From Pseudomonas yamanorum (GTDB lineage: Bacteria > Pseudomonadota > Gammaproteobacteria > Pseudomonadales > Pseudomonadaceae), in assembly GCF_900105735.1 (NCBI RefSeq), contig NZ_LT629793.1:4712001-4776000 (forward strand): DNA of 64,000 nt, given 5' to 3'. The notes under the pieces are model-generated. The model saw only the letters and a list, made by a program, of their open reading frames with translations, had not been told where the DNA came from and did no database searches. Positions 1 to 7,334 of the stretch are shown in pieces; position 1 is the stretch's first letter; each line of letters starts with the position of its first letter. Both the position numbers and the translations under genes were made by a program.

Positions 1-928
1 CCATCCACGGGTCTACACCATGCCCGGGTTTGCCCGGTTGGCGGATCAGGAAATCGCTGAAATCCTCAGTTTCGTACGCAGCAGTTGGGGCAACGAAGGC
101 ACGCCCATCAGCGCTGCCCAAGTGAAGAAAATGCGTGGTCAGCTCAACCCGGTCACCACCGATTCGTCAGCGTTCGAAACCCCGCGCCTGGCTGAGTTGC
201 TGACGGCACCGAATGCCGATCAAGTGGTGCGCGGCATGCGCCTGCACCTGCAAACCAAGGAACTGCTGCCGAACAACGTGGGCAATGCCTTGAACTGCAC
301 CAGCTGCCATCTCAACGCCGGTACCGTGGCGGACGGTTCGCCGTTTGTGGGTGTCTCGGCGTTCTTCCCGAGCTATGCGCCGCGGGCAGGCAAGGTGGTG
401 AGCCTGGAAGAGCGGATTAACGGCTGCTTCCGGCGTTCGATGAATGGCAAGCCACTGCCGGCGGAATCGGCGGATATGCAGGCGATGGTGGCGTACTTCG
501 ACTGGATGAAAAACAACACCCAGCCCGAAGATAAAGTCGCCGGGCGCGGGGTGGGCAAGGTCGATCCTGCGATCAAACCGGACATGGAGAATGGCAAGCA
601 GGTCTATGCCAGGCAGTGCGCGGTGTGCCATGGCGACAATGGCCAAGGGTTGGCGCGGGCGGATGGCGAGTTGGTGTACCCGCCGTTGTGGGGCGAGCAA
701 TCGTTCAATATCGGGGCGGGGATGGCCCGGCTGTACACGGCGGCGGCGTTCGTGAAACGCAACATGCCGATTGGCTTCCACGAGAAATTCCCGTTGGGGC
801 AGGGTGGCTTGTCGGATCAGGAGGCGGTGGATGTGGCGGCTTACTTCTCCCAACAACCTCGTCCGGATTTCCCGGACAAAGTGAAGGATTGGCCGAAGGG
901 GGGTAAACCCGTGGATGCGCGGTACTAA
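1..928 (+). CDS. tsdA: TsdA-type diheme cytochrome c (thiosulfate dehydrogenase/tetrathionate reductase), 5' partial
   Basis: The frame is open to the window edge, so the N-terminus is missing. The first visible residues (YTMPGFARLADQEIAEIL, ending in SSWGN) look like the C-terminal helix and Met ligand of a preceding monoheme cytochrome c domain. The gene is therefore probably a cytochrome-TsdA fusion. Two CxxCH heme sites follow, CTSCH (about base 294) and CAVCH (about base 619). Between them is NGCFRRSMNG, the TsdA signature whose Cys is the unusual axial ligand of heme 1; KRNMP later offers a Met for heme 2. TsdA oxidises thiosulfate to tetrathionate, or the reverse, in the periplasm. The family call is fairly firm; reaction direction cannot be read from sequence. 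It converges on znuD across a REPIN. Confidence 0.75.
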   Translation, partial: HPRVYTMPGFARLADQEIAEILSFVRSSWGNEGTPISAAQVKKMRGQLNPVTTDSSAFETPRLAELLTAPNADQVVRGMRLHLQTKELLPNNVGNALNCTSCHLNAGTVADGSPFVGVSAFFPSYAPRAGKVVSLEERINGCFRRSMNGKPLPAESADMQAMVAYFDWMKNNTQPEDKVAGRGVGKVDPAIKPDMENGKQVYARQCAVCHGDNGQGLARADGELVYPPLWGEQSFNIGAGMARLYTAAAFVKRNMPIGFHEKFPLGQGGLSDQEAVDVAAYFSQQPRPDFPDKVKDWPKGGKPVDARY

Positions 929-961
929 CCCCACAACCTGTTCGAAGTGGGCACAGTCAAG

Positions 962-1048
962 GTGGGAGCGGGCTTGCTCGCGAAGACGGTGGGTCAGTCA
1001 CCCATGTATTGACTGACACTCCGCTTTCGCGAGCAAGCCCGCTCCCAC
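962..1048. repeat. REPIN (paired inverted REP), GTGGGAGCGGGCTTGCTCGCGAA class
   Basis: Two 23-bp arms (962-984 and 1026-1048) are exact reverse complements around a 41-bp spacer. This is the typical Pseudomonas REP doublet. It lies between the convergent tsdA and znuD genes and may help end transcription from both sides. Confidence 0.85.
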
Positions 1049-1070
1049 AGTTTTAACCGAGTGCAGCCAG

Positions 1071-3089
1071 TTAGAAGGTGGTGCGCAAGCCAACCTGCAC
1101 ACTCCGCCCCGGCGCCGGGGCGATGTCCCGCAGGATCGAACTGGCGTAGCGCACGGTCTGGTTCGTCAGGTTCTCGCCGTTGACGAACGCCAGCCACTGG
1201 CTGCCGCCGACATTGAAGCGGTAGCCGGCGCTGGCGCCCAGGGTGGTGTAGCCATCGGTGCCGCTTTCGTTATCCGGCACCCGGCCCTGGCCCGCCGCGT
1301 GTTCAACGTCAATCCGCGCCTGCCAGCGATCCAGTTCCCACAGCAAGCCGCTGTTCAAACGCAACGGCGCAATCCGTGGCAAGGCTTCACCCGTGTCCAG
1401 GTTGGTCGCGCGGGTGTAGTCGCCGGACAGTTCCAACGCGAACTTGCCGTAGGCACCTTCCCCCAGCTTGATGTGATCCTGGGCTTCAAACCCTGCGAAA
1501 CGCGCACGCACGCCGGAGTATTTGTACTCAGGAATGCCGCCGGCATCTTCCTCGCCTTCGTCATTCAGGGTGCGACCGCTGCCCAGCAGGCCGATGTAGT
1601 TGGAGAAGTGGCTGTAGAACACGCCGAAGCTGCCCTTGTGGGTGCCGTTGTCAAAGCGCAGCGCCAGGTCGCTGGACACCGCTTTTTCTTTCGACAGGTT
1701 GGCGTCGCCCAGTTCATAGGTGCCGGTGGCGACGTGAGCGCCGTTGGCATACAGCTCGTAGAACGTCGGGGCGCGTTCGGTGTAGCCGAGGGTGGCGGCC
1801 AGGGACCAGATTGGCGTGAGGGTGTACACCGCGCCAGACGACAGGCTGCCGGCGGTGAAGTCGGCGGACTTGTTGGCATTGGCAAAGCGCGCGTTGCCTT
1901 TGCCGTCGGGGTCGACGTTGGTGTGTTCCAGGCGCCCGCCGAGGCTCAGCTTGAGGCGCTCGGTGGCCTGCATTTCTTCGAGGATAAACAGCGCGCCGGC
2001 GTTGGTGTCGGTCTGCGGTACGAACGCTTCTTCACCCAGCGCCGAGAATTCGTTGCGGCTGACTTGCGCGCCCACCACGCCGTTGAATGGCCCGATCGGC
2101 AGGTGCCGCGCTTCAACCCGCGCTTCATAGCCCTTGTTCTTGAAGGTGGTGCCGGTCTCGCCGCCTTCGATTTCCATGTGCTTGTAGTCGGTGTAGCCGG
2201 CGTCGAGTTTCACCGAGGTGAACGGGCCTTGCAGGTTGCGGATCTCGGACGCAAAGGCGTAGTGATCCTGCTTCATGCGGATGCGCACGTCCTGCTCGGC
2301 CGGGGAGCCGTAGTTGCTGTCGTAGTTGCTGTAGGACAGCCCGGCGTAACCATCGTCCCAGGTGTAGGAACCGCCGACCGAGCCGCCATCCTGGCGCCCG
2401 CTGCTGTTGCCCAGGCGGCCGTTCTTGCCTTCACCGTCTTCGCTTTCCGGCGCGTGGCGGCTGCGGGCGAAGCCGGGGATTTTCAGGTCGTTGAATTCCC
2501 GGGCACTGGCGTCCAGGTGCAAGGCGAAGGTGCCGTTGCCGGCTTCCAGTTTGCCGGCGCTGCTGCGGGTGGTGTCGGCGCCGCCGTAGCGCAACTCACC
2601 GGCACCATGGATGCCTTCGATGGCTTCGGTGGGGATGCGGTTGTCGAAGGTATTCACCACGCCGCCGATGGCACTGCCGCCGTAGAGCAGGGCGGCCGGG
2701 CCGCGTACGATTTCGATGCGGTCGACGTTGACCGGGTCCAGCGGCACGGCGTGGTCATAGGACAGCGACGAGGCATCCAGCGCGCCCACACCATTGCGCA
2801 GGACGCGAATGCGGTCGCCATCCTGGCCACGGATGATCGGCCGGCTGGCCCCCGGGCCGAAGTACGACGACGACACGCCGGGCTGCTTGTTCAGGGTTTC
2901 ACCCAGGCTGCCTTTTTGTTGCAGGGTCAGGTCATCGCCTTCGAGCACGGTGGTGGGCGAGGCGAGGGTTTCGCTGCCCAACGGGTTGCCGGTGATGACT
3001 TGGGGTTGCAGCTCCAGGGCGTTGGCCTGGGAGGTGATCAACAGGGCGGTGGCCAGCGGGGTGAGGCGCCAGAGAGAAGAGAGGGACAT
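1071..3089 (-). CDS. znuD: TonB-dependent outer-membrane receptor, ZnuD-like (zinc uptake)
   Basis: The product is 672 aa from the Met that begins MSLSSLWRL; an ATG 24 bases upstream would lengthen the signal peptide awkwardly. A signal peptide ending in SQANA is followed by a TonB-box-like PQVITG, then a plug domain with VSSSYFGPGASRP, IRGQDGDRIR and VEIVRGPAALLYGG-type motifs. A long beta-barrel follows and ends in the expected C-terminal Phe. The plug sequence resembles Neisseria ZnuD and its Pseudomonas homologue. A Zur-box-like palindrome lies 77 bp upstream, which supports zinc as substrate over copper or siderophores. TonB-ExbBD would energise import across the outer membrane. The His-rich loop typical of some ZnuDs is not obvious. 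Confidence 0.8.
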   Translation of the reverse strand: MSLSSLWRLTPLATALLITSQANALELQPQVITGNPLGSETLASPTTVLEGDDLTLQQKGSLGETLNKQPGVSSSYFGPGASRPIIRGQDGDRIRVLRNGVGALDASSLSYDHAVPLDPVNVDRIEIVRGPAALLYGGSAIGGVVNTFDNRIPTEAIEGIHGAGELRYGGADTTRSSAGKLEAGNGTFALHLDASAREFNDLKIPGFARSRHAPESEDGEGKNGRLGNSSGRQDGGSVGGSYTWDDGYAGLSYSNYDSNYGSPAEQDVRIRMKQDHYAFASEIRNLQGPFTSVKLDAGYTDYKHMEIEGGETGTTFKNKGYEARVEARHLPIGPFNGVVGAQVSRNEFSALGEEAFVPQTDTNAGALFILEEMQATERLKLSLGGRLEHTNVDPDGKGNARFANANKSADFTAGSLSSGAVYTLTPIWSLAATLGYTERAPTFYELYANGAHVATGTYELGDANLSKEKAVSSDLALRFDNGTHKGSFGVFYSHFSNYIGLLGSGRTLNDEGEEDAGGIPEYKYSGVRARFAGFEAQDHIKLGEGAYGKFALELSGDYTRATNLDTGEALPRIAPLRLNSGLLWELDRWQARIDVEHAAGQGRVPDNESGTDGYTTLGASAGYRFNVGGSQWLAFVNGENLTNQTVRYASSILRDIAPAPGRSVQVGLRTTF

Positions 3090-3165
3090 CGGTCGTTCCT
3101 TGGCAAACGGCAAAAAAAGAGAAGGCTGAAAACGGTAAGGGATTCGATACCCTTTGATAGTTATC

Positions 3166-3178
3166 GTTACAATATAAC
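3166..3178. promoter_or_regulatory. Putative Zur box upstream of znuD
   Basis: GTTACAATATAAC matches the enteric Zur core GTTATANTATAAC at all but one position and continues into ATCAC on its right flank. It lies about 77 bp before the znuD start, in an otherwise AT-rich stretch. Zinc-bound Zur would repress znuD here. Confidence 0.65.
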
Positions 3179-3237
3179 ATCACTTTTTTCTCTGCCAAGG
3201 GGAACTTTCCCAGAACCCGCTCGATCGCTCCCACACT

Positions 3238-3371
3238 GATCGTTCCCACGCTCTGCGTGGAAATGCATCCTGTGACGCTCTGCGTCACCATTGCGCGGGG
3301 CTGAAATTTGCGTCGACCGCGGGACGCAGAGCGTCCAATTCGGCATTCCCACGCAGAGCGTGGGAACGATC
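3238..3371. repeat. Inverted repeat (REPIN-like), GATCGTTCCCACGCTCTGCGTGG class
   Basis: Arms 3238-3260 and 3349-3371 are exact reverse complements. Inside is a second nested pair built on GACGCTCTGCGTC and GGGACGCAGAGCGTCC. This is a sequence class distinct from the GTGGGAGC REPs elsewhere in the window. Together with the Zur box it fills the gap between znuD and the next gene. Confidence 0.8.
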
Positions 3372-3466
3372 GAACAGTGGCCTATAGTGAAGGCAGCGCT
3401 TCCACCGGCACGGCCCGTCCGCTAAGGTGCGCGGCTTCGTTTTCTTCTTTTCGCAAAAGGCCCGGC

Positions 3467-3703
3467 ATGACCGCGACAAACAAAGACCCACTGCACGGCG
3501 TCACCCTGGAACAGGTCCTCACCGCGCTGGTGGCGCATTACCAATGGGAAGGCCTGGCCGAGCGCATCAATATCCGCTGTTTTTCCAGTGACCCAAGCAT
3601 CAAGTCGAGCCTGTCGTTCCTGCGCAAGACACCGTGGGCGCGGGAGAAGGTCGAAGGTTTGTACGTGAAGTTGATGCGCACCAAGCGACCGGTCGAGGAC
3701 TGA
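3467..3703 (+). CDS. VF530-family (DUF2132) small protein
   Basis: The 78-aa product contains [28 protein letters not shown] and [16 protein letters not shown], which are hallmarks of the VF530/DUF2132 family. The founding member from Vibrio fischeri has a known fold and has been suggested to bind DNA; the cellular role is unknown. I took the ATG that begins [11 protein letters not shown], because the longer frame runs back into the repeat upstream. The stop is followed after one base by the GTG of the next gene, so the two are probably co-transcribed. Confidence 0.8.
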   Translation: MTATNKDPLHGVTLEQVLTALVAHYQWEGLAERINIRCFSSDPSIKSSLSFLRKTPWAREKVEGLYVKLMRTKRPVED

Positions 3704-3704
3704 G

Positions 3705-4331
3705 GTGAAACGTCACCTTATCGGCCTCGCAGCCCTCGGCGGTTGGGCCGGCCTGGCGCTGCAGCAGTACATTATTTTCTACTTCCGCTGGATCGAGGGC
3801 GCCAGCCTGTTGCCGGGCCTGGTGAATTTCTTCAGCTTCTTCACCGTGCTCACCAACACCCTGGTAGCGGTAGTGTTGACCCACGCCTGGGTGCAACGGC
3901 CAACCGCGGCGAGCCGGTTTTTCCTCGGGCCTGTGGTCAGCAGCGGGATTGCCGTGAGTATTGTGGTGGTCAGCCTCGCGTACAGCCTGTTGCTGCGGCA
4001 CATGTGGCAGCCCGCGGGGGTGCAGTTTGTGGCGGACGAACTGCTGCACGACGTGATGCCGTTGGTGTTTGTCGCCTATTGGTGGTGGTGCGTGCCCAAG
4101 GGCAGCTTGCGCCTCAAGCACATCGGGCTGTGGGTGATTTACCCGGTGGTGTACTTCGCGTACGCGTTGTTGCGAGGGTATGTGTGGGGTCTGTATCAGT
4201 ACCCGTTCATTGACGTGGACAGGCTGGGTTATCCACAGGTGTTCATCAATGCCGGGGGAATTCTGGCGGGGTTTGTGCTGATTGCTTTGGTGGTGGTGGG
4301 GCTGGATAAAATCATCAAGCCCCGCACCTGA
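3705..4331 (+). CDS. Pr6Pr-family integral membrane protein
   Basis: The 208-aa protein starts with GTG one base after the stop of the VF530 gene. Six hydrophobic segments can be counted, among them WAGLALQQYIIFYF, FFSFFTVLTNTLVAVVL, VSIVVVSLAYSLLL and AGGILAGFVLIALVVVGL. The conserved FxxFTVLTN core and an HDVMPL motif after the third helix fit the Pr6Pr (FAR-17a/AIG1-like) family, in which some eukaryotic members are lipid hydrolases. No bacterial function is established. Its stop codon directly abuts the stop of the convergent reductase gene, sharing the palindrome TGATCA. Confidence 0.7.
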   Translation: MKRHLIGLAALGGWAGLALQQYIIFYFRWIEGASLLPGLVNFFSFFTVLTNTLVAVVLTHAWVQRPTAASRFFLGPVVSSGIAVSIVVVSLAYSLLLRHMWQPAGVQFVADELLHDVMPLVFVAYWWWCVPKGSLRLKHIGLWVIYPVVYFAYALLRGYVWGLYQYPFIDVDRLGYPQVFINAGGILAGFVLIALVVVGLDKIIKPRT

Positions 4332-5099
4332 TCACTCTTCTTCGCTGCCTTCCGCGCGCCAGTAACCAACCGCCTTGAGGAACGCCTCATTGACATTGTG
4401 CGTGTCCAGCAGCACCCGCCGCACCTGGCGTGACAGTTTGCTTTCGGTGGCGACGAAGCTGTACAGCGAACCGTCCGGCAGCGTCAGGTTCTGCACCGTC
4501 TCGAGCAGGTCATCCTGGCCGCGCACCACCCAGATCACTTCCACCTCGGCGGCGCTGTGCAGCGGCTGCTGTTCCGCCGCATTGGCGATCTCGATCACCG
4601 CCAATACCTTGCGCCCCGCCGGCAATTCGTCCAGGCGCCGGGCGATGGCCGGGATCGCGGTTTCATCGCCGATCAACAGGTAGCTGTCGAAGATATCCGG
4701 CACGATCATTGAGCCACGGGGCCCGCCGATGTGCAGGTGCTGGCCGACCTTGGCCTGCTCGGCCCAGGTGGAGGCAGGGCCATCGCCGTGCAGCACGAAG
4801 TCGATGTCCAGCTCGCCGATGTCCAGGTCGTACCGGCGTGGGGTGTAGTCGCGCATGGCCGGTTGTGGGCCATCGCCGCGCAGGTTGAAGTCGGGGCTGT
4901 CCAGCGCCGCTTGTTCGGCGGCGTTCTGCGGGAACAGCAGCTTGATGTGATCGTCACTGCCCAGGCTGATAAAGCCCGCCAGTTCCGGCCCGCCCAGGGT
5001 GATGCGGCGCATGCGCGGGGTGATGTCGACCACTCGCAGGACTTCGAGGCGGCGGCGTTTGATTTCGTGGGTCACGCGGTGGATGGCTTGGGTATTCAT
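4332..5099 (-). CDS. Siderophore-interacting protein / NADPH-dependent ferric reductase (NfeF/ViuB type)
   Basis: The 255-aa cytoplasmic flavoprotein has an N-terminal FAD-binding barrel with RDYTPRRYD (about residue 83), matching the RxYTxR flavin motif, and a C-terminal NAD(P)H-binding SIP domain (LLIGDETAIPAIARRL, VGYWRAEGSEEE). Such enzymes reduce ferric siderophores to release iron. The start codon overlaps the stop of the upstream PadR gene by four bases (ATGA), so translation is coupled. The arrangement equals E. coli yqjH-yqjI (nfeF-nfeR), where a nickel-sensing PadR protein represses the reductase. Function is firm at family level; the nickel link is inferred. Confidence 0.85.
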   Translation of the reverse strand: MNTQAIHRVTHEIKRRRLEVLRVVDITPRMRRITLGGPELAGFISLGSDDHIKLLFPQNAAEQAALDSPDFNLRGDGPQPAMRDYTPRRYDLDIGELDIDFVLHGDGPASTWAEQAKVGQHLHIGGPRGSMIVPDIFDSYLLIGDETAIPAIARRLDELPAGRKVLAVIEIANAAEQQPLHSAAEVEVIWVVRGQDDLLETVQNLTLPDGSLYSFVATESKLSRQVRRVLLDTHNVNEAFLKAVGYWRAEGSEEE

Positions 5100-5644
5100 T
5101 GGGCTTTCCCGTCGGCAATGGCTTGGGCGGTGCTGTTGAGCAGCGCCGCGACACGAACGATTTCTTCCGGGCTCCAGCGCCCGTGGTGCGAATGCAAGGC
5201 GTGACGCAGGTTATGCACCGCCTCGTGGATTTCCGGCGGACGGTCCTGGCCGCGCAGCGAACGTTTGCTCACATCCATGCGCATGCGAATACCTTCGAGG
5301 GCAACCGCCTGTTCGCTTAAGAAGAGACGACCGGCGTCGGTGATTGTGTAGCGTTTTTTTCCGTCATCGGCGTCGCCGGTAATCAATTCGCTTTCTTCGA
5401 GAAAGGTCAGCGTGGGGTAGATCACGCCGGGGCTGGGGCTGTAGGCGCCGTCGAACAGGGTCTCGATCCGGCGAATCAGGTCGTAGCCATGGCACGGCTG
5501 TTCGGCGATCAGTGCCGGCAGCAGCAGTTTCAGGTCGCCGGGGGCGAAGACCCGTGGGCCACGGCCGCCGCGCTCTCGGCCTGGACGTTTGTCGAAGCCG
5601 TCGCGGCTGTCACCGGGGTCGCGGTGTGAATGATGGTCTCTCAT
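5096..5644 (-). CDS. PadR-family regulator with His-rich N-terminus (NfeR/YqjI-like)
   Basis: The product is 182 aa from the ATG giving MRDHHSHRD; a TTG ten codons upstream is also possible. The first 35 residues are polar and basic with HHSH, then comes a PadR winged helix containing PCHGYDLIRRIE and SPSPGVIYPTLTFLEE, nearly identical in pattern to E. coli YqjI, and finally a C-terminal helical dimerisation region. YqjI is a nickel-responsive repressor whose His/Cys-rich N-terminus binds metal. Here the tail has His but no Cys cluster, so metal choice may differ. A perfect palindrome sits just upstream, and the gene is first in a two-gene operon with the reductase, so autoregulation is likely. 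Confidence 0.8.
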   Translation of the reverse strand: MRDHHSHRDPGDSRDGFDKRPGRERGGRGPRVFAPGDLKLLLPALIAEQPCHGYDLIRRIETLFDGAYSPSPGVIYPTLTFLEESELITGDADDGKKRYTITDAGRLFLSEQAVALEGIRMRMDVSKRSLRGQDRPPEIHEAVHNLRHALHSHHGRWSPEEIVRVAALLNSTAQAIADGKAQ

Positions 5645-5676
5645 TTCGGGTGCTCTCGTTTGGTTTAGATACAACG

Positions 5677-5690
5677 TAAGATATATCTTA
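5677..5690. promoter_or_regulatory. Candidate operator of the PadR/NfeR-like regulator
   Basis: TAAGATATATCTTA is a perfect 14-bp palindrome located 32 bp before the regulator's chosen ATG. PadR proteins bind AT-rich inverted repeats of this size at their own promoters. Binding is inferred from position and symmetry. Confidence 0.55.
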
Positions 5691-6184
5691 ATACCGCTGC
5701 AACCCCGACAGACGAACGGTCATCTCGCGCCGTGTGAGACGGGACTCGAAAACAGGCTGATCAGCGCACTGACTCTCACGACATATTCGCCAACTTGTTA
5801 GTTGGCGTTCCCCAGTAATTACTGTTGTTTTTTATAATATGTAATCCTATTCTTACGGACGTGTTCTGCACTAAATCATTCTTGTTAAGTTAATGTAGTC
5901 CGTTTCTTACGGCTGATTCTAAAGTTTTGGCAAAGTGCCATAATTTTCCTATGTGTCTTGGTATGACAAGGCTACGTGAATAAGCGAATCGACCGGCTTT
6001 CATATTCAAAATCGGAATGGATAATTGCCCGGCCTCGAACGAACTCCTGAATTGCAATACAAGTAATTGGAAAGCCTCCGATTTCCACTGTTTCAGGAAA
6101 CTGTTCTGGCGCTTGGTTAATAAGTCCTGTGCGCAACTAAGCCGGGATTTCGTTTTGATTTTTAATACATATGAGCATCTGCAA
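5691..6184 (+). promoter_or_regulatory. AT-rich intergenic region, presumed fimbrial operon promoter/leader
   Basis: About 490 bp without a credible gene, noticeably more AT-rich than the rest of the window. A TATAAT hexamer is at 5833-5838 but no convincing -35 is spaced to it. The 9-mer TTCTTACGG occurs twice (5850-5858 and 5904-5912), 54 bp apart. Such AT-rich leaders before fimbrial operons are typical targets for H-NS-like silencers (MvaT in Pseudomonas); that role here is inferred. Confidence 0.4.
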
Positions 6185-6706
6185 ATGAAGACTAAAGTAA
6201 AAGCTGCGCTGTTGACTGTCGGCCTGTTGGCGGGTTCGATCTCTGTTGCTAATGCGGCGGACGGGACGATTACATTTACCGGTTCGGTCCATTCGGGTGC
6301 TTGCTCTATCAAGCCTGAGTCTGTGGATCAGTCAGTTGCACTTGGCGCTATTGCAAAGCATCAGTTGCAATCCGGCGGCAAGTCCACCGCCCGCCCCGTG
6401 ACTATCGAACTTGAAGGTTGCGACCTGTCTGGCCTCACCGATAACACCGTGACCACTACCTTCACCGGTGCGCCGTCCAGCGTTGTGCCTGGCGGCATCG
6501 GCACGGTCGGTAGCGCGGGCGGCATCGGCATCATGATGACCCACGGCGGCAAAGCGATTGAGCTGGGCGTGCCAACCACTCCGCAGGCCATTGTTGCCGG
6601 TAATAACACCCTGCAGTTCGGCGCCTACGTACAAGGCCAGGCGACAGGCGACATCGTTCCTGGTGATTTCAGCGCGGTCACCAACTTCACCTTGGCTTAT
6701 CAGTAA
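6185..6706 (+). CDS. Major fimbrial subunit (chaperone-usher pilin)
   Basis: The 173-aa precursor starts at the ATG that gives MKTKVKAALL; upstream in-frame codons lack a signal sequence. The signal peptide ends at VANA/ADG. The mature part has the N-terminal donor-strand pattern GTITFTGSVHSGACSI, a Cys pair (GACSI and LEGCD) for the pilin disulfide, and the C-terminal FTLAYQ beta-strand with penultimate Tyr needed by the chaperone. Low complexity, abundant Gly/Thr/Val and first place in the operon indicate the main rod subunit. A perfect hairpin begins four bases after its stop and probably raises its expression relative to downstream genes. Confidence 0.88.
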   Translation: MKTKVKAALLTVGLLAGSISVANAADGTITFTGSVHSGACSIKPESVDQSVALGAIAKHQLQSGGKSTARPVTIELEGCDLSGLTDNTVTTTFTGAPSSVVPGGIGTVGSAGGIGIMMTHGGKAIELGVPTTPQAIVAGNNTLQFGAYVQGQATGDIVPGDFSAVTNFTLAYQ

Positions 6707-6709
6707 GTG

Positions 6710-6740
6710 TTTCCCCCGCCACCACTGGTGGCGGGGGAAA
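6710..6740 (+). promoter_or_regulatory. 14-bp perfect hairpin after the major-pilin gene (mRNA stabiliser or attenuator)
   Basis: Arms 6710-6723 and 6727-6740 are exact complements around a three-base loop, and the stem is very GC-rich. No T-tract follows, so it is not a standard intrinsic terminator. A 3'-end-protecting or processing structure that allows high pilin and low usher levels is the likely role. Confidence 0.7.
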
Positions 6741-6757
6741 ACTGGCGGGAGATCAAG

Positions 6758-7318
6758 GTGAAAACATTCATAAGTCTCGCTATTGCCTCTTCATTGACGC
6801 TGTTCATCAGTCCTTGTGATGCCGCGCAGACGCGTGTGCAAGGCGATGGGCTCGTCACGCTGGGAGGCGAGATCATCGACTCGGCCTGCGGGCTGGAAGC
6901 GGTCACTGCCGATCAGACCATCGACATGCCTCCCGAACCCATCGGCCGCCTGTTGCGAGAGGGCGCGGGGCAAATGCAGCCGTTCCAGCTACGGCTGGTC
7001 AATTGCACGGTGACCCGTCCCGACCCGTTGCGCCCCGGCGAAACGCTGCCGGACTGGGAGCATCTTCGCGTGACGTTCGACGGGCCCAGCGATATGGGCG
7101 GGCGCTCCTTTGCAGCCTTTGGTGCCTCGCAGGGGGTTGCTTTCCATATTGAGGACGCAGCTGGCCAGGTGAGTGTGCCGGGAGTGCCGATGGCGTTGCT
7201 GCCGGTGGTTGATGGCGACATGACGCTTCATTACAGGCTCCGCCTGGTGGGCAACGGAGTGCCGCTGTTGGCAGGGGCTCACCGCGCGGCAGTGCGGTTC
7301 AAGTTGGAATACTTCTGA
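6758..7318 (+). CDS. Fimbrial subunit, PapH/MrpB-like (probable rod terminator/anchor)
   Basis: I chose the GTG giving VKTFISLAIASS (186 aa) because the earlier in-frame start lies in the hairpin region and would put 17 non-signal residues ahead of the signal peptide. Cleavage is likely after CDAA. Mature features are one Cys pair (SACGL and VNCTV) and the pilin C-terminal strand AVRFKLEYF. The protein is longer and less Gly/Thr-rich than the major pilin. Position between the major subunit and the usher equals papH in Pap and mrpB in MR/P operons, whose products cap the rod base. That role is inferred from position. Confidence 0.75.
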   Translation: MKTFISLAIASSLTLFISPCDAAQTRVQGDGLVTLGGEIIDSACGLEAVTADQTIDMPPEPIGRLLREGAGQMQPFQLRLVNCTVTRPDPLRPGETLPDWEHLRVTFDGPSDMGGRSFAAFGASQGVAFHIEDAAGQVSVPGVPMALLPVVDGDMTLHYRLRLVGNGVPLLAGAHRAAVRFKLEYF

Positions 7319-7334
7319 AGATTGAGTTGCGTGT

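Noticed and set aside
1299..3239. Long open frames antisense to znuD and to other genes (also 15158-17080, 19154-21202, 32916-34583, 41996-44344, 54066-56165, 55906-57441)
   Set aside because: They lie opposite genes with clear family motifs, have no recognisable domains, and result from the high third-position GC of the true genes.
5890..6312. 140-codon minus-strand frame in the fimbrial leader
   Set aside because: Overlaps the major pilin start, no known domain, composition follows the AT-rich leader.
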